The notes under the pieces were generated by a model that did no database searches, was not told the origin of the DNA, and was given only the letters and a program-made list of their open reading frames with translations. From Armatimonadetes bacterium UBA1398 (GTDB lineage: Bacteria; Armatimonadota; Zipacnadia; UBA1398), in contig DBQI01000065.1 of assembly GCA_002305165.1 (NCBI GenBank), positions 109,707 to 173,706 of the forward strand: DNA of 64,000 bases, given 5' to 3'. The translations under genes were made by a program, and so were the position numbers. This document shows positions 16,375 through 24,434 of the stretch, piece by piece; within the stretch, counting starts at the first letter, position 1, and each line of letters starts with the position of its first letter.

Positions 16375-17160
16375 TCAGTGGGTAGGCTGGCGCGGCGACT
16401 CGGCCACCTCGACCATGATCTGGGCGGCCTCATCCTTCCGTAGGCAGAGATGGTACCCGCGAACCTTGATGTCGATGGGATCGCCCAGCGGCGCCACTTT
16501 CTTGATCTCCAAGGGCACGCCCCGGCAGATGCCCATGTCGGCGAGGCGCCGTCGGCTGGGGCCTCTGCCGCGCATGTGCCGCACGGTACACCGCACGCCC
16601 GGCCCCACGCTCGAGAGCGGCATGAGCCCCCGACCCGGCTCCGCGCCATGGCCGTTCGGGGTGGGAACCCCCTCCAGCGGCGGTTCCAGCACCAGGACGC
16701 ACGGCTCACACGGCTCCTCGCAGGTCTGCCCCCGCCATCGGGCGTGGAGCCGGTTCAGCCACTCCGCGTTGCCCCGAGGACACCGTTGGACGGCCTGCAG
16801 GAAGTTCACCAACCGCTGAAGGGTGACCGGCCCGATGGCGTGCTCCATCCGGCAGGCCTCCCCTTCCGCCGTCTCCAGATCCACGAGCAGGATCTCGGTG
16901 AGGAACCGGACGAGGGCGTCGTGCCGGTTCACGAGGGCGTCGGCCCGGGCCCTGCCCGATGGCGTCAGCTCGACCGGGCGGTAGCGCTCATGGGTCACGA
17001 GGCCCGCATCGCTGAGGGTTCTCAGAGCCGAGGTTACGGAGGGTAGGGATACGCCCAGGTGGTCCGCGATCTGCTTGACCCGAACCCCCCGGCCATCGCC
17101 CGCGAGCTCATAAATGACCTCAAGGTAGTCCTCCATGCTGGAGGAGAGTGGCTCCGTCAC
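16375..17160 (-). CDS. DtxR-family metal-dependent regulator fused to a FeoA domain
   Basis: A 261-residue metalloregulator. Residues about 5-70 form a winged helix-turn-helix (VKQIADHLGVSLPSVTSAL is the recognition helix region). Residues 75-140 are the DtxR metal-binding/dimerisation domain, with ligands likely in AEGEACRMEHAIG, matching the family C/E-x-x-E/H pattern. A linker with several cysteines (QTCEEPCEPC) precedes a C-terminal FeoA/SH3-like domain (RRLADMGICRGVPLEI). Because feoB follows directly and no separate feoA exists here, this domain may serve as sensor, as FeoA partner of FeoB, or both. Start is GTG at 17160. The promoter and first codons are duplicated upstream. Confidence 0.92.
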   Translation of the reverse strand: MTEPLSSSMEDYLEVIYELAGDGRGVRVKQIADHLGVSLPSVTSALRTLSDAGLVTHERYRPVELTPSGRARADALVNRHDALVRFLTEILLVDLETAEGEACRMEHAIGPVTLQRLVNFLQAVQRCPRGNAEWLNRLHARWRGQTCEEPCEPCVLVLEPPLEGVPTPNGHGAEPGRGLMPLSSVGPGVRCTVRHMRGRGPSRRRLADMGICRGVPLEIKKVAPLGDPIDIKVRGYHLCLRKDEAAQIMVEVAESPRQPTH

Positions 17161-17225
17161 TGCGCGTCCCGCCCCTACAATGTTAGTCTCGTCTTACTTT
17201 ATGCGCTCGGGATGCTGGAGTCAAT
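17096..17225. repeat. Tandem duplication, copy A (functional promoter and 5' end of the dtxR-feoA gene)
   Basis: 130 bases that align without a gap to 17254-17383. Copy A contains the first 21 codons of the regulator gene, its leader and its promoter. The offset between copies is 158 bases, separated by a 28-base stretch containing a run of seven A. Confidence 0.9.
17196..17224 (-). promoter_or_regulatory. Promoter of dtxR-feoA/feoB with possible metalloregulator site
   Basis: Minus strand: TTGACT (17224-17219), 17-base spacer, TAAAGT (17201-17196). Directly downstream, aagacgagactaac overlaps the likely transcription start and is nearly unchanged in the duplicate. An iron-responsive DtxR-type repressor would be expected to bind there, but it is not a clean palindrome, so the operator call is tentative. 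The GTG start lies 36 bases beyond the -10. Confidence 0.6.
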
Positions 17226-17318
17226 ACCGACGCAAAAAAAGTGGGTGTCTCCGTCGCCCGAGAGCTCGTGAATGACCTCGAGGTAGTCCTCCATGCTGGA
17301 GGAGAGCGGCACCGTCAC
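17199..17318 (-). pseudogene. Truncated duplicate of the DtxR regulator N terminus (39 codons)
   Basis: Copy B of the duplication opens with GTG at 17318 and reads MTVPLSSSMEDYLEVIHELS, matching the regulator's first residues with three changes. It then runs into unrelated sequence and stops at TAA (17199-17201). It would have its own promoter (TTGACA, 17382-17377; TAAAGT, 17359-17354). As a protein it has only the first helix, so it is either a remnant or a leader peptide. Confidence 0.7.
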
Positions 17319-17383
17319 GGCGCGTCCCGCCCCCACGATGTTAGCCTCGTCTCACTTTATGCGCTCGGGGTGTTGGTGTCAAT
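17254..17383. repeat. Tandem duplication, copy B (orphan promoter and truncated 5' end)
   Basis: Diverged second copy of 17096-17225, aligning throughout with scattered substitutions and no indel. The most conserved stretches are the coding start (tcctccatgctggaggagag) and the promoter block (ctcgtct-actttatgcgctcgg). Conservation of the promoter block suggests continuing selection or a recent duplication. Confidence 0.9.
17354..17382 (-). promoter_or_regulatory. Second, duplicated promoter upstream of dtxR-feoA
   Basis: Minus strand TTGACA (17382-17377), 17-base spacer, TAAAGT (17359-17354). Its -35 is a perfect consensus, better than copy A, so transcription may well start here and read through the truncated copy into the real gene. 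Confidence 0.6.
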
Positions 17384-17392
17384 GTCGGCGAC

Positions 17393-17414
17393 GCGGCCGC
17401 CGCGGGGGGGCCGC
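17393..17414 (-). terminator. GC hairpin between the RseB-like gene and the dtxR region
   Basis: gcggcc (17393-17398) pairs with ggccgc (17409-17414). It is 38 bases past the stop of the RseB-like gene on the same strand. No T-run; weak evidence. Confidence 0.3.
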
Positions 17415-17451
17415 GCCGGCCGTCATCGGAGGTCTCGCTCGGGCTTCGGGA

Positions 17452-18477
17452 CTAGCGCACTGAGTCGCGCATCCGAGACAGCTCGGCGGGGATGATGTCG
17501 CCCATGAGCTGATAGGAGAAGCCGTCGGAGGTCCAGCTCACCGAGTTGGCGTGGTGCCTGGTCCACCCGCTGCCCGAGGGCAGGGTCCCCCCGGATCGCT
17601 GCTTGAAGAGCGAGATGATCGACAGGCCATCGAACCACTGCATGTGCACCGCGACGCTCCGGCCTTGCCTGAGCGTCAAGGCCCCCGCGAAGCGGTAGCC
17701 GTCGGGCACGTAATCCGGCTCGCGCACGGCGAAGCCGGTCTGGGCCTCGGCATCGACCTTGCTCATGGGCCCCTCGCGTTCGATGCCGTCGTCCTCCACG
17801 TTGCCCGAGGGGGCGCGGAAGAGGTCCGCGTCCAGGGAGTCCACGTAGCGCACCTCGGAGTAGTTCGTGACGCTGACGAGATCGCCCAAGCCGTTCACGT
17901 TCTCGGTACGGAGAGGCAGGTAGGTCTCGGCGTCGATGAACATGAGCCGCGAGGGATTGCCCGAGGCCTTGGGGAGGATGTTGTAGCCCCAGCACTGCCT
18001 GCCGGCGATGGTGCGCTCGCCCGCGGGCTCGATCGCGTAGTTCGCGGTGAGCAGATCGAGCCGCTGAGCGAAGCCGATCAGCATCTGCGGCAGAAGGTTC
18101 TCATGCAGCCAGCTTCCATCGGGCTGCTTCTGCCAGCGCTCGCGCCCTCGCTCGATGATGACCACATCCGGCTGGCCGGGCGCGTAGTACTCCCTCCGGG
18201 TGAGGTCCTGGCGGCCGTTGCGATAGATGCGGACGGTGGTGGGTCCGCCGCCGTTCGCGCTGTCCCGGATCTCTCCTTGGGCATAGTAGATGATCGTGTC
18301 GTGGGCGGTGAAGGCCTTGGTGAGAAGGTCCGCCGTGACGGGCTGGCACACCGTCAGCGCCGCTATCGAGGGTGGCGCTTCGGGGGGCGCCGCGTAGGCC
18401 GCGCCCACGGCGGCAAGCAGCAGAGCTAACCAAGACAGTCGGGGCGATCTCGACACCGCCACTACACTCCTTGCCAT
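17452..18477 (-). CDS. Secreted RseB/LolA-like protein of a sigma-factor operon
   Basis: A 341-residue exported protein (signal region SWLALLLAAVGAAYA). Residues 35-220 have the antiparallel-sheet character of the LolA/RseB superfamily: DTIIYYAQGEIRD, VRIYRNGRQDLTRREYYAPG, a GRQCWGYNILPK strand, and FIDAETYLPLRTEN. A C-terminal beta domain follows (PDGYRFAGALTLRQG). RseB-type proteins sit outside the membrane and modulate cleavage of the anti-sigma factor, which fits its position as third gene after an ECF sigma factor and anti-sigma factor. Start ATG at 18477, with AGGAG overlapping the stop of the preceding gene. Confidence 0.78.
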   Translation of the reverse strand: MARSVVAVSRSPRLSWLALLLAAVGAAYAAPPEAPPSIAALTVCQPVTADLLTKAFTAHDTIIYYAQGEIRDSANGGGPTTVRIYRNGRQDLTRREYYAPGQPDVVIIERGRERWQKQPDGSWLHENLLPQMLIGFAQRLDLLTANYAIEPAGERTIAGRQCWGYNILPKASGNPSRLMFIDAETYLPLRTENVNGLGDLVSVTNYSEVRYVDSLDADLFRAPSGNVEDDGIEREGPMSKVDAEAQTGFAVREPDYVPDGYRFAGALTLRQGRSVAVHMQWFDGLSIISLFKQRSGGTLPSGSGWTRHHANSVSWTSDGFSYQLMGDIIPAELSRMRDSVR

Positions 18478-18485
18478 CTCCGTGG

Positions 18486-18998
18486 TTACTCCTGGATGCG
18501 CAGATTGCTCTGTGCAAGGGCGAGGGACCATGCGGCTCGGTCGGCCGGCGCGAAGGAGAGACTGGCCCGGGCATGCTCCCGAGCGCAGAGATCGACGCTG
18601 AGCGGCTGGCTGTAGGCCACCGAGGACCCCGTGCCGGGCGCCCCCGGCGTGGGCTGGACAGCGGGACCAGCCGGGCGCCAGAGAAGCGACACGGCGATCG
18701 CCGCCGCGGCCACCGTGGCTCCAACGCCCGCCCAAAAGAGCGCGGCGCCGTGCCTCTGGGAGCCGGACTCCCGCGCCATGGCGAGCACCTCGGGCGCTAC
18801 GGATCCACGGAGCGCGTGGGTGGGCTTAGCCGCGGCCACGAGCGTGTGGATACGCTCATGGCCGCGGGCCAGATCCCGGCAACGAGGGCATACCGAGAGG
18901 TGGCTCTCGAGCCGCTCGCGCCTGTCCGCGTCCAGACACCCGTCTATGGACTCGATGATGTCCGCTTTGTAGGTTCTACAGCACTTCTTCACTGCCAT
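18486..18998 (-). CDS. Zinc-finger anti-sigma factor, single membrane segment
   Basis: About 170 residues. The N-terminal anti-sigma zinc-finger shows the H-x3-C-x2-C motif (HLSVCPRC) preceded by a helix with cysteines (KKCCRTYKADIIESIDG). One membrane helix follows (FWAGVGATVAAAAIAVSLLW), then an outer tail of about 70 residues. It should hold the sigma factor encoded just upstream, whose 3' end it overlaps. I chose the ATG at 18998; a TTG at 19028 would add ten residues. The RseB-like gene follows 8 bases downstream, completing a sigma/anti-sigma/RseB trio. Confidence 0.85.
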   Translation of the reverse strand: MAVKKCCRTYKADIIESIDGCLDADRRERLESHLSVCPRCRDLARGHERIHTLVAAAKPTHALRGSVAPEVLAMARESGSQRHGAALFWAGVGATVAAAAIAVSLLWRPAGPAVQPTPGAPGTGSSVAYSQPLSVDLCAREHARASLSFAPADRAAWSLALAQSNLRIQE

Positions 18999-19653
18999 CG
19001 CTATCACTGTCCCCAACGTAGGACGCAAGGAGACCGCGCAGACGTTCCCTAGCGCGGAAGATTCTCGATTTCACCGTTCCGGAGGAGACCCCGAGCACGT
19101 CCGCGATCTCCTCGATGGACAGTCCCTCGTACTCACGGAGCATCGTCACCGTCCGGAGCTTGGGCGAGAGCTGCTCGACCGCTTCCCGGATCTTGGTCGC
19201 CAGCTCGTCCCGGGTCAGGAGATCCTCGGGCGAGGGAGAGCTATCGGGCAACTCCCTCTCCACCTCGCCGCCGCCATCGGTGGTGATGGGAGCGTCGAGG
19301 GACTCCATGCGCACATTCCTGCGGCGCCGGAGGTGGTCGATGCTCCGATTGATGGCAATGCGGCAGATCCAACTCGAGAACCGGCTGTTCCCCCGGAACT
19401 TGCTGAGGGACCGGTAGGCCTTATAGAAGACCTCCCGGGTCAGATCCCGCGCCTCCTCCTCGTCCCTGACGTACTGGCAGACGATCCCGTAGACTCGTCC
19501 TTCGTGCTCCTGAATCAGCTCGCCGTAGGCGTTCATGTCCCCATCGCGCGCCCGTTCCAGCAACGCGCGATCGGGATCGGGGTCGGGGACTCTACGCCCC
19601 CGATCACCTCCGCCTGGACTTATGACGAGGAGAAACAAACGCGGTTCCCCCAA
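18976..19653 (-). CDS. ECF sigma factor (RpoE/SigW type)
   Basis: Group 4 (ECF) sigma factor, 225 residues. Region 2 spans about residues 38-110 (YVRDEEEARDLTREVF, then FSSWICRIAINRSIDHLRRR). Region 4 spans about 160-215 (YEGLSIEEIADVLGVSSGTV with KSRIFRARERL as recognition helix). The start is uncertain: TTG at 19653 has AAGGTG upstream, and no ATG occurs before residue 40. The first 25 residues resemble no family and may be partly untranslated. Cotranscribed with the anti-sigma gene (23-base overlap). Confidence 0.92.
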   Translation of the reverse strand: MGEPRLFLLVISPGGGDRGRRVPDPDPDRALLERARDGDMNAYGELIQEHEGRVYGIVCQYVRDEEEARDLTREVFYKAYRSLSKFRGNSRFSSWICRIAINRSIDHLRRRRNVRMESLDAPITTDGGGEVERELPDSSPSPEDLLTRDELATKIREAVEQLSPKLRTVTMLREYEGLSIEEIADVLGVSSGTVKSRIFRARERLRGLLASYVGDSDSDGSEEVL

Positions 19654-19815
19654 GGGACACCTTTGTGCCGCAGCCTCGGCCCGCTACTCCCGAGCGCCGC
19701 CCCGCACCAACGGAAATCGGCCTCCGGGGCCGCCAAGACCTTCCTCCGGAGCCGAATCACCCTTGCCGCATATGGGCGGCGCGGGGCAGAATCCCTTCCC
19801 GGAGGAGGAGATCCC

Positions 19816-20856
19816 TTGCGTGCGTGCGTCATTCACGGCCTAGGCGACATCCGGTGCGAGGACGTGCCGATGCCCGTCCCCAAGGCGGGCGAGGCGCTCA
19901 TCGAGGTCGCCGCTTGCGGCATCTGCGGCTCCGACCTCGGGCGTACCTTCGACTACACTCCCCATCAGCTTCCCCTCGTCCCGGGCCACGAGATCTCGGG
20001 CATCGTGCGTGAGATCGCGGGCCCCTCGGGCGAGTGGGCCGTGGGCGATCACGTGGTCATCGAGCCGATGCTCCCCGCCGTCGACGATCCCATGGTGGCT
20101 CGGGGTCTCCCCAATCTCGCCTCCGCCTATGACTACATCGGGTCGCGGCGGGACGGCGGGTTCGCCGAGTTCGTCGTCGCTCCCCTGGGCCACCTGTACC
20201 GAGTCCCCGAGGGGGTTCCCCTCGACGTCGCGGCCCTCGTCGAGCCCTCGGTCATCGCCCTCCATGCGCTGCGGATGGCCGGCGAGGTAGAGGATCGGAC
20301 GGTGTGCGTGATCGGCCTGGGGCCCATCGGCCTGATCCTGGGCCAGTGGGCCGCGGCCTTTGGCGCGGCCCGAGTCCTCGGGCTGAGCCGCACCGCGACG
20401 AAGCGGTCCCTCGCCACCGAACTCGGGTTCGAGGCGGCGGATCCCACCGCCGTGGATCCCGAGTCATGGGTCCGAGACCACACGGGCGGCCTCGGGGCGG
20501 ACATCGTCATCGAGGGCGTGGGCGTGGCGGCGACCATCGCCCAGTCCATGCGCCTCTGCCGGCCCCGGGGCCGAGTCATCCTCCTGGGCAACCCCTCGGG
20601 CGACATCCACCTGGGCCAGTACGACTACTGGCAGGCCCTCCGCCGGGAGCTGACCCTCGTGGGCGTCTGGAACGCCCTCTGGGGCCCCCGGGCCGAGGAG
20701 GACGAGTGGCTCACCGCCCTGGAGGCCCTGGGCGCGGGGCGGCTGCGCCTCGAGCCCCTCATCACCCTCCGCATCAGCCTCGATGGGACGCCCGCGGCCA
20801 TGGCCGCCATGCACTCGGGCGCGATGGAGCGGGTCAAGGCGCTCATCGAGCCCTAA
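19816..20856 (+). CDS. Zinc-type alcohol (polyol) dehydrogenase, MDR family
   Basis: 346-residue medium-chain dehydrogenase resembling sorbitol or threonine dehydrogenases. The catalytic-zinc ligands are visible: ACGICGSD near residue 37 and the GHE motif (VPGHEISG) near 62. The cofactor-binding loop is GLGPIGLILGQ. The four-cysteine structural-zinc lobe seen in most relatives is absent: residues after VVIEPMLP run to YDYIGSRRDGG without any cysteine. The TTG start at 19816 follows GGAGGAGG. larE begins 20 bases downstream on the same strand. Substrate not assignable. Confidence 0.88.
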   Translation: MRACVIHGLGDIRCEDVPMPVPKAGEALIEVAACGICGSDLGRTFDYTPHQLPLVPGHEISGIVREIAGPSGEWAVGDHVVIEPMLPAVDDPMVARGLPNLASAYDYIGSRRDGGFAEFVVAPLGHLYRVPEGVPLDVAALVEPSVIALHALRMAGEVEDRTVCVIGLGPIGLILGQWAAAFGAARVLGLSRTATKRSLATELGFEAADPTAVDPESWVRDHTGGLGADIVIEGVGVAATIAQSMRLCRPRGRVILLGNPSGDIHLGQYDYWQALRRELTLVGVWNALWGPRAEEDEWLTALEALGAGRLRLEPLITLRISLDGTPAAMAAMHSGAMERVKALIEP

Positions 20857-20876
20857 GCGACCGACGGGAGGTCTCC

Positions 20877-21731
20877 ATGCCAGCGGACGGTCCGGACGCC
20901 AAGCACCGAGCCCTACAGGCTGTCCTGGCGGAGCGGGGATCGGTCCTCGTCGCCTTCTCCGGTGGCGCGGACTCGAGCCTGGCGCTGCGCGCCGCCCTGG
21001 ATGCCCTGGGGTCGGAGCGAGTGCTCGCCGTCACGGTCAGGTCGGCCATGCACCCGCCGGGCGAGGCCGTCGAAGCCGCGGCCCTGGCCCGGGCTCTCGG
21101 CGCGGAGCACCTCACCATCGAGGCGACGCCTCTCGCGAATCCCCTGGTCGCGGCCAACGCGCCCGACCGCTGCTACCACTGCAAGCGCTCCCTGTTCGCG
21201 TCGCTGCTCGCCATCGCCCGGGAGCGGGATCTGGCGGAGGTGGCGGATGGCACCACGGCGGACGACCTCGGCGTCTACCGGCCCGGGCTCCGGGCCTGCG
21301 CCGAACTGGGCATCCTCCAGCCCCTGAGGCAGGCGGGACTCAACAAGGCGGAGGTCAGGGAGCTGTCCGCTCGCCTGGGCCTCCCGACGGCCCGCAAGCC
21401 GGCGTCCCCGTGCCTCGCGACACGGCTGCCCTACGGGATGCCGCTGACCGAGGCGCGGCTCCAGCGGGTGGGCGCCGCGGAGGAGCTCATCCGGGGCCTC
21501 GGCATCGAGCGTCTCCGGGTCCGGCTCGTCGATGACCACACCGCGCGGATCGAGGCTCCACTGGACCAACTCGCGGAGCTGTGCCAGAGTGACGTGCGCC
21601 CGCGAGTCGTTGACGGATTGCGGGCCCTCGGTCTGAACTACGTGACCCTGGATCTGGCAGGCCTCCGCTCGGGCAGCATGGATGAGATGCTTCCCCCCCA
21701 GGTCATCGCTGAAGAGGATGCTCAGAGTTGA
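20877..21731 (+). CDS. larE: ATP-dependent sacrificial sulfur transferase LarE
   Basis: A 284-residue member of the LarE/PP-loop family. LarE activates the carboxylates of pyridinium biscarboxylate with ATP and donates sulfur from its own cysteine (or from a cluster-bound sulfide) to build the nickel-pincer cofactor. The PP-loop FSGGADSSLAL is at about residue 26, and NAPDRCYHCKRSLF and KPASPCLATRLPYG are characteristic. The Cys in PCLATR sits at the position of the sacrificial cysteine. No larB, larC or larA gene is in the window, so its partner enzyme is elsewhere or it serves another sulfur-transfer role. ATG at 20877 follows GGGAGG. Its stop overlaps the nadB start. Confidence 0.88.
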   Translation: MPADGPDAKHRALQAVLAERGSVLVAFSGGADSSLALRAALDALGSERVLAVTVRSAMHPPGEAVEAAALARALGAEHLTIEATPLANPLVAANAPDRCYHCKRSLFASLLAIARERDLAEVADGTTADDLGVYRPGLRACAELGILQPLRQAGLNKAEVRELSARLGLPTARKPASPCLATRLPYGMPLTEARLQRVGAAEELIRGLGIERLRVRLVDDHTARIEAPLDQLAELCQSDVRPRVVDGLRALGLNYVTLDLAGLRSGSMDEMLPPQVIAEEDAQS

Positions 21732-23386
21732 TCCGCACGCACTTGTTCGACATGGATCTCACGATGCTCCCGTGTGCCCACTGCGATGTGCTCATCATCG
21801 GCACCGGGATCGCCGGGCTCTCGTGCGCCCTCGCCGCGGCGCCCACGAGCCACGTGGTCGTCATCACCAAGGACACCATCGCCGAGAATAATACGGCCTA
21901 TGCTCAGGGCGGCGTCGCGGCGGCGCTGGGCCCCGAGGATTCCCCGGAGCTTCACGCGAGCGACACCCTTGCCGCCGGCGACGGGCTCTCGGACAGCCAC
22001 ACGGTCTCGCGCCTCGTGAACGAGGGCCCGGAGCGCATCCGGGAGCTGCTCAACCTCGGGGCGCGGTTCGATGAGGCGAACGGCGCCCTCGCCCTGGGCC
22101 AGGAGGCGGCCCACTCGAGCCGCCGCATCGCCCACGCGGGCGGGGACGCCACGGGCAGGGAGATCCACCGGACGCTCTCCCAGGCCGCCCGGCTCCAGGT
22201 GGGCATCGCCCTTCGGGAGCGCACCCTCTTGGTGGACCTGCTCGTCGCCGAGGGCCACGCCATCGGCGCCCTGCTGCTCCATCTGGACACGGAGCAGCTC
22301 TCCGTGGTGCTCGCGCGCCAGACGGTGCTTGCCAGCGGGGGCATCGGCGCGGTCTACTCGCGCACGACGAACCCCCTCGTGACGACGGGCGACGGGATCG
22401 CCGCCGCCTACCGGGCGGGAGCGCGGGTGGCGGACATGGAGTTCGTCCAGTTCCACCCCACGGCCCTGGCCACGGCTGACAACCCCCTGTTCCTGGTGAG
22501 CGAGGCCGTTCGCGGCGAGGGCGCTATCCTGAGGGATGCCGACGGCGTCGCTTTCATGCCCGAGTACCACCCCCGGGCCGAGCTCGGACCCCGGGACGTG
22601 GTGGCGCGGGCCATTTACGACCGATGCCAGCGCGCTGGCACGAACCACGTTCTGCTGGACTGCTCGCCCATCGGGGCGGAGAAGTTCGAGCGCCGCTTCC
22701 CGACCATCCTCCGGGCGTGCCTGACCCAGGGGATGGACCCGCGCAGGGAGCCCATCCGGGTGACGCCCGCGGCCCACTACCACATGGGCGGGGTGCGGGT
22801 GGACGCGGATTCGCTCACCAGCCTTCCCGGCCTCTGGGCGGCGGGCGAGTGCTCCTGCACGGGGGTGCATGGCGCGAACCGCCTGGCCTCCAACAGCCTG
22901 CTGGAGGGCCTGGTGTTCGGCTCCCTCTCGGGCCTGTCGGCGGCCAGACGGTCGCGGACGGAGGCCCAGGAGCAGCTCCGGGCGGCCCACCCGCCCCACG
23001 GGGAGCCGGCGCCGCCGGCCCCGCCGCCCGAGGAGATCGACCAGGCCATCGACGACCTCCGGGAGCTCATGTGGAGCAAGGTCGGCATCATCCGCAGCCG
23101 GGAGGGCCTGGAGGAGGCGCTGTCGAAGATCGAAGCCCAGCTCGCGCGCTACCGGAAGCCGACGCTGACGCGCAGGGGCGTGGAGCTCGCCAACATGCTC
23201 ACCGTCGGCTGGCTCATCGCCCGCGGCGCGCTGCGGCGCGAGGAATCGCGCGGCGCCCACTACCGCGCCGATCGCCCCGAGCGCGATGACGACCGTTGGC
23301 TCTGCCACATCACGAACCGGCTGGAGCCGCAGGAGGGCTCGGAGTCGGCGCGGAGCGTCGAGGAGCTTCAGGAGGTGCAGGCGTGA
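21728..23386 (+). CDS. nadB: L-aspartate oxidase
   Basis: FAD enzyme oxidising aspartate to iminoaspartate, the first step of de novo NAD synthesis. 552 residues. The FAD-binding loop is IIGTGIAGLSCAL (about residue 23), with NNTAYAQGGVAAAL, RIAHAGGDATG and GVHGANRLASNSLLEGLVFG all typical of NadB rather than of fumarate reductase or succinate dehydrogenase. The C-terminal helical domain is present. TTG start at 21728 overlaps the larE stop by 4 bases; an ATG at 21752 is an alternative. nadA and nadC are not in the window. Confidence 0.94.
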   Translation: MIRTHLFDMDLTMLPCAHCDVLIIGTGIAGLSCALAAAPTSHVVVITKDTIAENNTAYAQGGVAAALGPEDSPELHASDTLAAGDGLSDSHTVSRLVNEGPERIRELLNLGARFDEANGALALGQEAAHSSRRIAHAGGDATGREIHRTLSQAARLQVGIALRERTLLVDLLVAEGHAIGALLLHLDTEQLSVVLARQTVLASGGIGAVYSRTTNPLVTTGDGIAAAYRAGARVADMEFVQFHPTALATADNPLFLVSEAVRGEGAILRDADGVAFMPEYHPRAELGPRDVVARAIYDRCQRAGTNHVLLDCSPIGAEKFERRFPTILRACLTQGMDPRREPIRVTPAAHYHMGGVRVDADSLTSLPGLWAAGECSCTGVHGANRLASNSLLEGLVFGSLSGLSAARRSRTEAQEQLRAAHPPHGEPAPPAPPPEEIDQAIDDLRELMWSKVGIIRSREGLEEALSKIEAQLARYRKPTLTRRGVELANMLTVGWLIARGALRREESRGAHYRADRPERDDDRWLCHITNRLEPQEGSESARSVEELQEVQA

Positions 23387-23913
23387 TCAAAGAGACCTTC
23401 CCGGTAGCGCCGGCCGAGACGGACCCCTCTCTGGATTTCGAGCGCGAGCGTGGCGTCACCCATATCTCGGTCCGGCCCGGGGTTGCCCAGTTCTCGGCCT
23501 ACTGTGACGCTCCTCGGAAGTCTATGGCGGACATCTTCGGCCTCCTCGCCGATCAGAGCATCAACCTGTTCCTCATCAAGATCCACAACCAGTGCCTCGG
23601 CTTCTGCGTGGCGATCGAGGATGTGGAAGCCGTCAAGGTTCTCTTCGAGCAGGTGCACATGCGGTACGCCATGGCCCGGGAGTGCGCCCTCGTGTCGGTG
23701 GTCGCCCCGGCCATGCGCGACCTCTCTGGCGTCCTCTGGCGCATCGTAGGGTGCCTACGAAGCCGGAAGATCGAGATCCTCGAACTGGCGGACGCGTACA
23801 ACTCCGTGTCCTGCCTGGTGGAGGGCCAGCACATGGATTCCGCCGCCCAGGGCCTGGCGGAGGCCTTCGGCGTCGCCGTGGCCACCGAGTCAGACCCGAT
23901 GGACCCCTGGTAG
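23383..23913 (+). CDS. ACT-domain protein
   Basis: A 176-residue protein with two ACT-like regulatory domains, about residues 22-95 and 100-170. The first has GVAQFSAYCDAPRKSMADIF, the second VVAPAMRDLSGVLWRIVGCL and ILELADAYNSVSCLVEGQ, resembling the C-terminal ACT pair of aspartokinase without the kinase. ACT domains usually bind amino acids. GTG start at 23383 sits behind GGAGGTG and overlaps the nadB stop by 4 bases, so it is coupled to nadB. A role in sensing aspartate or another amino acid is a guess. Confidence 0.8.
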   Translation: MIKETFPVAPAETDPSLDFERERGVTHISVRPGVAQFSAYCDAPRKSMADIFGLLADQSINLFLIKIHNQCLGFCVAIEDVEAVKVLFEQVHMRYAMARECALVSVVAPAMRDLSGVLWRIVGCLRSRKIEILELADAYNSVSCLVEGQHMDSAAQGLAEAFGVAVATESDPMDPW

Positions 23914-23984
23914 CGAAGGGAAGCGCGCTTCGGCGCAGAATGTGCCGAGGCGCGTCGTCATCGCTGAACCGAGGGGGAGCTTGC

Positions 23985-24407
23985 GTGCCCATCCACACCA
24001 CGGAGATCAGACCGCTCTTCGCCGACACGGATACCGCCGGCGTCGTCTACTACGGGACCATGCTGCGGTACTTGGAGGAGGCCCGGACCCAGGCCGTCGA
24101 GTCGGTGGGCCTCGTCATCAGCGAGGAGTTCGAGCAGGGCTACCTCTACCCCGTCACCCACATCGACATCAACTACCAGGGCCCGGCGCGCTACGGGCAG
24201 GTGCTCTGTGTGACCACCGAGGTCACGGAGATCCGGCGGGTGCGTTTCCGCCTCGACCACCGCATGTACGAGAAGGGGTCGGAGGCGGCCGTGGGGCGAG
24301 CCATGGTCTGGCTCGCCTGCGTCGACCTGGACACCCGCCGGCCCCGGCGCCTGAGCCCGCGCATGGCGGAGGCTCTGACGACGCTGACCGCCCGGAGCAT
24401 GGAGTAG
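23985..24407 (+). CDS. Acyl-CoA thioesterase, YbgC/4-hydroxybenzoyl-CoA thioesterase family
   Basis: A 140-residue hot-dog-fold thioesterase. The family signature is near the N terminus: FADTDTAGVVYYGTMLRYLEE, with the catalytic Asp followed by G-V-V-Y-Y. THIDINYQGPARYGQVL and the central beta strands match the YbgC pattern. It hydrolyses short or branched acyl-CoA thioesters in characterised relatives. GTG start at 23985 follows GAGGGGGAG. It is 71 bases downstream of the ACT gene, co-directional. Confidence 0.9.
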   Translation: MPIHTTEIRPLFADTDTAGVVYYGTMLRYLEEARTQAVESVGLVISEEFEQGYLYPVTHIDINYQGPARYGQVLCVTTEVTEIRRVRFRLDHRMYEKGSEAAVGRAMVWLACVDLDTRRPRRLSPRMAEALTTLTARSME

Positions 24408-24434
24408 CAATCGGGCGGAGGCGGGAGGCGCCAC

